From assembly GCA_017382775.1 (NCBI GenBank), contig JAFNZQ010000170.1:1-9467 (forward strand): DNA of 9,467 bases, written 5' to 3'. The notes under the pieces were generated by a model that saw only the letters and a list, made by a program, of their open reading frames with translations, was not told the DNA's origin and searched no databases. The position numbers and the translations under genes were made by a program. Origin of the DNA: Spirochaetaceae bacterium. GTDB lineage: Bacteria > Spirochaetota > Spirochaetia > Treponematales > Treponemataceae. How positions within the stretch are numbered: position 1 is the first letter of the stretch; every line of letters begins with the position of its first letter. This document shows, in pieces, positions 5,733 through 9,467 of this stretch.

Positions 5733-6837
5733 TATTTTTGTGTCACGCCGCAAAAAACTTGCGGAATATATGCACAAAAATGAAATTTCTCTCGTAATTG
5801 TTGAGGATTTTGAAGGAAGGCGAAATTCCAATCTTCGCTATCTTTGCGGTCATCCCACGGACGCCATTTTGGGAATTTTCAATGACGGAACTTCCGTTTT
5901 GGTACCCTGGGATGAAATTTTGGCGAAGAAAATGGCCTTTTCCGAAACAGTTGTTCCATTGAATAAATTTGGTCGGCAAAGTCATAGGGCTATTTCCGAA
6001 ATCGTTTCCATGGGTAATTTTCCGAAAAAGGCCGTAATCGACCTTCCCCCCACGACAACGGTTCCGGCCTTTGAAAAGCTGAAAAATTTTTTGGGGGATT
6101 ATACTCTGCAATGCAAGGAAGATTCCTCGGAAAAGTACGTTCACGGTTTACGCCACATAAAAAGCGATGAAGAATTGTCGGTTATGAGAAAGGCTGCGGC
6201 CATCACCGACGAAATTGTATCTTCCTTGGAAAAAAAATTGACGGCTCGGGAACTTTCCACGGAAAGTGATGTGGCCTTGTTTATTGAAAAAGAATGTCGC
6301 AAATTGGGTTGTGACGGAACAAGTTTTGACACCTTGGTTGCAGGGCCGGAACGCAGTTTTGCCATTCACGCATTTCCCGGTTACACAAACGGTGCTTTTG
6401 GTAGTCCCGGTCTTTCCATATTGGATTTTGGCGTCAACTACGGTGGATATGCCAGCGATGTGACAGTCACCGTGGCACGCGACCTTAATTTCCAACAGGA
6501 ATCTCGCCTTAACTTGGTTCTTCAAGCCTACGATTTGGCCTTGGCCCAATACTTGCCCGGTCAACCTGCAAAAAATGCTGCATCGGTCGTGGATGAATTA
6601 TTCGCCAAGCACAATTTGACCATGCCCCACGGTTTGGGACACAGCATTGGGCTGGATGTACACGATGGACTTCGCGTTACGCCCACCTCGGAGGTAATTT
6701 TCGAAAAAGGAATGGTTTTTTCATTGGAGCCGGGATTGTATGACGAAAAAATCGGAGGTTGCCGTTACGAAAATGACGTTTTAATTACGGAAGATGGTAA
6801 CGAAGTCCTCACTAAAACAAGGGTAGTGCGACTTTGA
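5722..6837 (+). CDS. M24-family Xaa-Pro aminopeptidase-like metallopeptidase
   Basis: Predicted cytoplasmic pita-bread metallopeptidase that removes N-terminal residues preceding proline, or cleaves Xaa-Pro dipeptides. From ATG 5722 it is 371 residues, the usual aminopeptidase-P/prolidase size, with a creatinase-like N-terminal domain (about 5-140) and a catalytic domain (about 150-371). All five metal ligands are visible: Asp235 (ILDFG), Asp246 (YASDVT), His307 (HGLGHSIG), Glu336 (SLEPGLY) and Glu350 (RYENDVLI). The accessory histidines His216 (AIHAFPG) and His314 (DVHDG) are also present. There is no signal peptide. The start overlaps the lipoprotein stop by 11 nt with only a weak GAGA before it, suggesting translational coupling. 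An upstream in-frame extension to 5665 would run through the lipoprotein coding sequence and is unlikely. The exact substrate (PepP, PepQ or other) cannot be decided. Confidence 0.92.
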   Translation: MNNDIFVSRRKKLAEYMHKNEISLVIVEDFEGRRNSNLRYLCGHPTDAILGIFNDGTSVLVPWDEILAKKMAFSETVVPLNKFGRQSHRAISEIVSMGNFPKKAVIDLPPTTTVPAFEKLKNFLGDYTLQCKEDSSEKYVHGLRHIKSDEELSVMRKAAAITDEIVSSLEKKLTARELSTESDVALFIEKECRKLGCDGTSFDTLVAGPERSFAIHAFPGYTNGAFGSPGLSILDFGVNYGGYASDVTVTVARDLNFQQESRLNLVLQAYDLALAQYLPGQPAKNAASVVDELFAKHNLTMPHGLGHSIGLDVHDGLRVTPTSEVIFEKGMVFSLEPGLYDEKIGGCRYENDVLITEDGNEVLTKTRVVRL

Positions 6838-7694
6838 GTACTGATTTTTTACCTGCCGGATTTCTGGAATTTCTTAAACCCGATGTGGATAGGGCTCACT
6901 TCATCGAAAAATGGTTGGATCTTCACAAAATTGAAAATTCCACCATTGTAATTGATGGGAGTCGCCACATCTACGTTCAGTTACGCCGAGAATGCTACAA
7001 TTCGGCCTTCAAAGTCAAGACTCTAATTGCCCATTACGACCGAACCCACGGCTCACCCGGTGCCAACGATAATTCCGCGGCGGTTTTTCAGTTGATGCTG
7101 TTGGCTGAACGGCTGATGCACACTGCCGAAGTCCATAATGTTCGCATTATTTTTGCCGACAGCGAAGAGTTGGGGCATTTGGAGGACCAAGGAACGTACA
7201 AAATCGCAAAACGTTTCAGTGAACTGAATATTGTCAGCGATGACGTTTTTGTCTTTGACTGTTGTGGTCGCGGAGATGCCCTGGTCATATCCACCGCGGG
7301 AAAAACCACGGAAGGCGGTCTGGATTTTGAGCGAGGCTTTGCCGATCTGCTCACTCGAGCGCAAAAACTGGCTCAAACCACAATGCCAAATAATTTTTAT
7401 TCCCTACCTGTGCCTTACAGCGACAATGCGGCCTTTTTGGCTGTGCGAATTCCTGCCGTTGCCGTGGCAGTTCTTCCTTCCGACGAGGCAAAACGTTTGA
7501 GAGTCCAATCCCAATGCAAACACATTACCCAAAAAAACCTTTATTTGGGTGATAAAAAATTGCTGAAAATCCTTCCCGAAACATGGCAACTGATTCACAC
7601 CGGAAATGACACCGCCGAAAGCCTAACCCCGGAAGCCTTTGTTTTAATGCAAAGTTTTTTGGATGCCATTGCCAGAACGAACACGCCTCGGTAA
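6834..7694 (+). CDS. M28-type zinc peptidase
   Basis: Predicted di-zinc peptidase of the M28 (aminopeptidase Y/glutamate carboxypeptidase-like) fold, 286 residues, without a signal peptide. Visible ligands in order: His67 and Asp69 (IAHYDR), Asp79 (GANDNSAA, bridging), Glu111-Glu112 (DSEELG, catalytic base and ligand), Asp142 (VFDCCGRGD) and His255 in IHTGNDTAESL, matching the M28 His-T-x-x-Asp-T ending. The set appears complete, so the enzyme is likely active. The start is TTG 6834, overlapping the M24 stop as TTGA, with AAGGG (6819-6823) 10 nt upstream. No ATG is better placed. Overlap with the M24 gene suggests the two peptidases are made together. Its stop is 2 bp from the stop of the convergent methyltransferase gene. 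Substrate unknown. Confidence 0.85.
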   Translation: MSTDFLPAGFLEFLKPDVDRAHFIEKWLDLHKIENSTIVIDGSRHIYVQLRRECYNSAFKVKTLIAHYDRTHGSPGANDNSAAVFQLMLLAERLMHTAEVHNVRIIFADSEELGHLEDQGTYKIAKRFSELNIVSDDVFVFDCCGRGDALVISTAGKTTEGGLDFERGFADLLTRAQKLAQTTMPNNFYSLPVPYSDNAAFLAVRIPAVAVAVLPSDEAKRLRVQSQCKHITQKNLYLGDKKLLKILPETWQLIHTGNDTAESLTPEAFVLMQSFLDAIARTNTPR

Positions 7695-7696
7695 AA

Positions 7697-8674
7697 TCAC
7701 GAAATGATTTCCCACACTTGGGGGATTCGACGTTTTTCAAAATCCGGTGAAATCAACCTTTGGGAAATTTCTTTGACTTGGAGAGTTTCCGAAACCATTT
7801 CGGTCTCAAAACGTAATTTTTTCGAATTTGTTGCGAAGTAAATTTTCCCTCCGGAAGCCAGTTTTTTTTCGCAGAGTTTCAACAATTCGGGCCAATCACG
7901 GTTCAAGTCCAAAACCGTATCCGTCCGTTTTGAGTTGGAAAAGGTTGGCGGATCCAAAATGATTATATCATACTTTTGGGATGATTTCTCTTGTAGAAAT
8001 TCCAAAACGTCTCCGCTGACAAAATCACCCACAGCATCCTTAATTCCGTTGAGATGAAAATTCCTCTTCGCCCATGAAATATAATTATTCGATAAATCCA
8101 CGGATGTGACCTTTTTGCAACCACCCAAGGCGGCAAATACGGAAAAAGATCCGGTGTAGCAAAAAAGGTTCAAAATCCGCTTTCCGGTGGCCTCACTGCG
8201 AAGCCGTTGTCGCAAAAGGCGTAGGTCGAAAAAAAGTCCTGTGTCCAAGTAATCGGACAGGTTGATGAGGAATCGGGCGTCTCCCTCGGAAACCACAATT
8301 TCCTTGGCAGCGGAGGAAAATTTTTCATATTGATCTGCCCCTCGTTTTTTACTGCGGATTTTTGAAAAAATGTTTTCCTCGGGAATTTCCAAGGTTTCTG
8401 TCATGGATTTTTTCATTTCGGCGAACCATTTTTCTTCGTCATCCTTTTCGTAGGGGCGTTGGAAGAGAGTAAGGGTCGCAAAACGGTTTTCTCCTTGGGC
8501 CTCTTTCGGGTTTTTATCGGAATAAAAGTCCAATCGTAAGGGAATTTCGGGAATGTCTCGATCGTAAAGGCGAAAGGCCCCGATGTTTTCACGAATTGCC
8601 CACTTTTTCAGGTGTTTGAATCGTTTCGAAATGCGATTTTCAAAAAAAACTATTTGCTCATCCTTTATAGCCAT
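7697..8674 (-). CDS. RlmK-type class I SAM-dependent 23S rRNA methyltransferase, stand-alone
   Basis: The 325-residue protein resembles, along its length, the C-terminal RlmK domain of gammaproteobacterial RlmKL, which makes 7-methylguanosine at 23S rRNA position 2069 (E. coli numbering). Matching blocks: FENRISKRFKHLKKWAIREN (11-30), AFRLYDRDIPE (33-43), RGADQYEKF (111-119), INLSDYLDTGLFFDLR (137-152), the SAM loop LNLFCYTGSFSVFAALGG (168-185), VDLSNNYISWAKRNFHLNG (192-210) and motif IV DPPTFSNSKR (241-250). The THUMP/RlmL half of the fusion is absent. RlmI-like (m5C1962) specificity is the main alternative, but the FSNSKR block and N-terminal blocks favour RlmK. It is transcribed from the region shared with asnA. 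The sequence before ATG 8674 is A/T only, without a Shine-Dalgarno, consistent with a leaderless message. Confidence 0.88.
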   Translation of the reverse strand: MAIKDEQIVFFENRISKRFKHLKKWAIRENIGAFRLYDRDIPEIPLRLDFYSDKNPKEAQGENRFATLTLFQRPYEKDDEEKWFAEMKKSMTETLEIPEENIFSKIRSKKRGADQYEKFSSAAKEIVVSEGDARFLINLSDYLDTGLFFDLRLLRQRLRSEATGKRILNLFCYTGSFSVFAALGGCKKVTSVDLSNNYISWAKRNFHLNGIKDAVGDFVSGDVLEFLQEKSSQKYDIIILDPPTFSNSKRTDTVLDLNRDWPELLKLCEKKLASGGKIYFATNSKKLRFETEMVSETLQVKEISQRLISPDFEKRRIPQVWEIIS

Positions 8675-8680
8675 AATATT

Positions 8681-8709
8681 TTTTTATCGGATTTATAAAA
8701 TTTTGTCAA
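8681..8709 (-). promoter_or_regulatory. Promoter of the rRNA methyltransferase gene (minus strand)
   Basis: On the minus strand, TTGACA (8709-8704) is followed after 17 bp by TAAAAA (8686-8681), which matches four of six -10 positions. The expected start, 7 nt downstream, is the A of the ATG (8674). A TATAAA lies closer to the -35 box but has no -35 partner at proper distance, so the -10 choice is not certain. Confidence 0.55.
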
Positions 8710-8744
8710 TAGGAATAAATTTCCCCATAAAATTCTCGAAAAAC

Positions 8745-8773
8745 TTGACATGAAATAAAAATTGTGGTAAAAT
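8745..8773 (+). promoter_or_regulatory. Near-consensus promoter of asnA
   Basis: TTGACA (8745-8750), a 17-bp spacer, then TAAAAT (8768-8773): 11 of 12 consensus bases. The expected start near 8780 leaves a leader of about 11 nt, just enough to hold the ribosome binding site. It is divergent from the methyltransferase promoter, with 35 bp between the two -35 boxes. I see no convincing operator palindrome between them. Confidence 0.8.
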
Positions 8774-8779
8774 CATTTC

Positions 8780-8786
8780 GGAGGAA
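8780..8786 (+). promoter_or_regulatory. Ribosome binding site of asnA
   Basis: GGAGGAA, a strong Shine-Dalgarno, is 4 nt before ATG 8791 and sits at the predicted 5' end of the transcript. Confidence 0.85.
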
Positions 8787-8790
8787 TTTT

Positions 8791-9467
8791 ATGAGTTTAA
8801 TAATCCCTCAAGGATATAAAAGTTTTTTGTCACAGAAAGAGACGGAACATGCCATTGTTCTCATCAAAAATTTTTTTCAAACAACTCTTTCCACCGAATT
8901 GAATTTGACCCGTGTCACTGCACCCTTGTTTGTTCCTTCGGGACGTGGACTTAACGACGATTTAAGCGGAGTGGAGCGTCCCGTTCGCTTCAATGTGGGC
9001 AACATGAACGATATGCAAATGGAAGTGGTTCAATCCCTGGCGAAATGGAAACGTGTTCGCGTTACCCAGTTGGGATTACAACGGGGTTTCGGCATTTACA
9101 CAGACATGAACGCCATTCGCGGCGACGATTCCATTGACAACATCCATTCCATTTACGTTGACCAATGGGACTGGGAACAGGTCATTAACGAAGCTGATCG
9201 CAACTTGGACTATTTGAAACACATCGTAAAAAAGATTTTTTACTGCCTTAAACGTACCGAATTTTTCATTTACGATAATTACGAGCGGATTCAGCCCGTT
9301 TTGCCCGATGAAATTACCTTTATTCACACAGAACAGTTGGATCAATATGCTTTCATCAGTGCAGGATTGCTAGACCCGGATGGCAATCTGCTTGCCCAGA
9401 CTTCAGACTGTTTCTTCGATGAAAAGCCTACTTATCGCGATGGAAAACCTTCTTTTCACTTGATTAA
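8791..9467 (+). CDS. asnA: Aspartate-ammonia ligase-like protein (asparagine synthetase A), 3' end missing
   Basis: AsnA makes asparagine from aspartate, ammonia and ATP (giving AMP) on a class II aminoacyl-tRNA-synthetase-like fold in the cytoplasm. 225 residues are visible of an expected 330-340; the gene runs off the window. N-terminal features match well: GLNDDLSGVERPV (53-65), SLAKWKR (82-88), GIYTDMNAIR (101-110) and IYVDQWDWEQVI (121-132), which include Lys, Arg, Gln and Asp residues of the active site, then LPDEITFIHTEQL (171-183). After about residue 183 I cannot find the expected family block (GxGxxLxxGxxHDxRAxDYDDW type), although a DGKP at 217-220 falls near the place where its DG would lie. 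No other frame restores it. Either a divergent AsnA or a rearranged or chimeric gene. The start at ATG 8791 is supported by GGAGGAA. Confidence 0.85.
   Translation, partial: MSLIIPQGYKSFLSQKETEHAIVLIKNFFQTTLSTELNLTRVTAPLFVPSGRGLNDDLSGVERPVRFNVGNMNDMQMEVVQSLAKWKRVRVTQLGLQRGFGIYTDMNAIRGDDSIDNIHSIYVDQWDWEQVINEADRNLDYLKHIVKKIFYCLKRTEFFIYDNYERIQPVLPDEITFIHTEQLDQYAFISAGLLDPDGNLLAQTSDCFFDEKPTYRDGKPSFHLI

Noticed and set aside
7707..7737. Hairpin plus T5 as a terminator for the plus-strand run
   Set aside because: The stem is 7 bp with G-U pairs and the T run is offset by about 6 nt; too weak to annotate.
9076..9345. Minus-strand open frame opposite asnA
   Set aside because: The plus strand encodes a clear AsnA-type protein there; the minus frame shows no family features.

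Overview
The window looks like ordinary bacterial chromosome, most likely from a spirochaete of the Treponema type. This placement is an inference. It rests on a 14-copy, 21-residue YDxxGN repeat protein of a kind I associate with host-associated treponemes, a relaxed lipobox, an ammonia-dependent asparagine synthetase, moderate-to-low GC, and strong sigma-70-type promoters. I see no tRNA, rRNA, CRISPR array, insertion sequence or phage gene.

Layout. (1) Positions 2-1054 hold the 3' part of a repeat protein gene whose start lies before the window. It ends in a long imperfect stem-loop. (2) A near-consensus promoter (TTGACT, 17 bp, TATAAT) at 1096-1124 starts a tightly packed six-gene plus-strand run, 1131-7694: a class A penicillin-binding protein, a 130-residue ParB-N-like protein without a helix-turn-helix, an acyl-ACP thioesterase, a lipoprotein with two META domains, an M24 Xaa-Pro-type peptidase and an M28-type zinc peptidase. 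Junctions are 7 nt, -4, +27, -11 and -4 nt, so co-transcription and translational coupling are likely. (3) A minus-strand gene, 7697-8674, meets this run tail to tail with only 2 bp between stop codons. It encodes a stand-alone RlmK-type 23S rRNA methyltransferase. (4) A 116-bp divergent intergenic region carries a minus-strand promoter and a near-perfect plus-strand promoter. (5) From 8791 to the window end is an asnA-like gene, cut off by the edge.

How the genes fit together. The six-gene run mixes cell-envelope functions (peptidoglycan synthesis, a lipoprotein, fatty-acyl release) with two peptidases that together could finish peptide breakdown. The link between the ParB-like protein and the penicillin-binding protein is suggestive only.

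Points that stand out: predicted transcription starts fall on, or within about 11 nt of, the start codon at all three promoters, and the two genes predicted to be leaderless also lack a Shine-Dalgarno sequence; a T10 run lies inside the spacer of the PBP promoter; an A7 slippery run precedes the ParB-like stop codon; both META domains of the lipoprotein lack their usual cysteines; and the asnA-like protein departs from the family's conserved catalytic sequence after about residue 182. I did not find a clear new multi-gene system.
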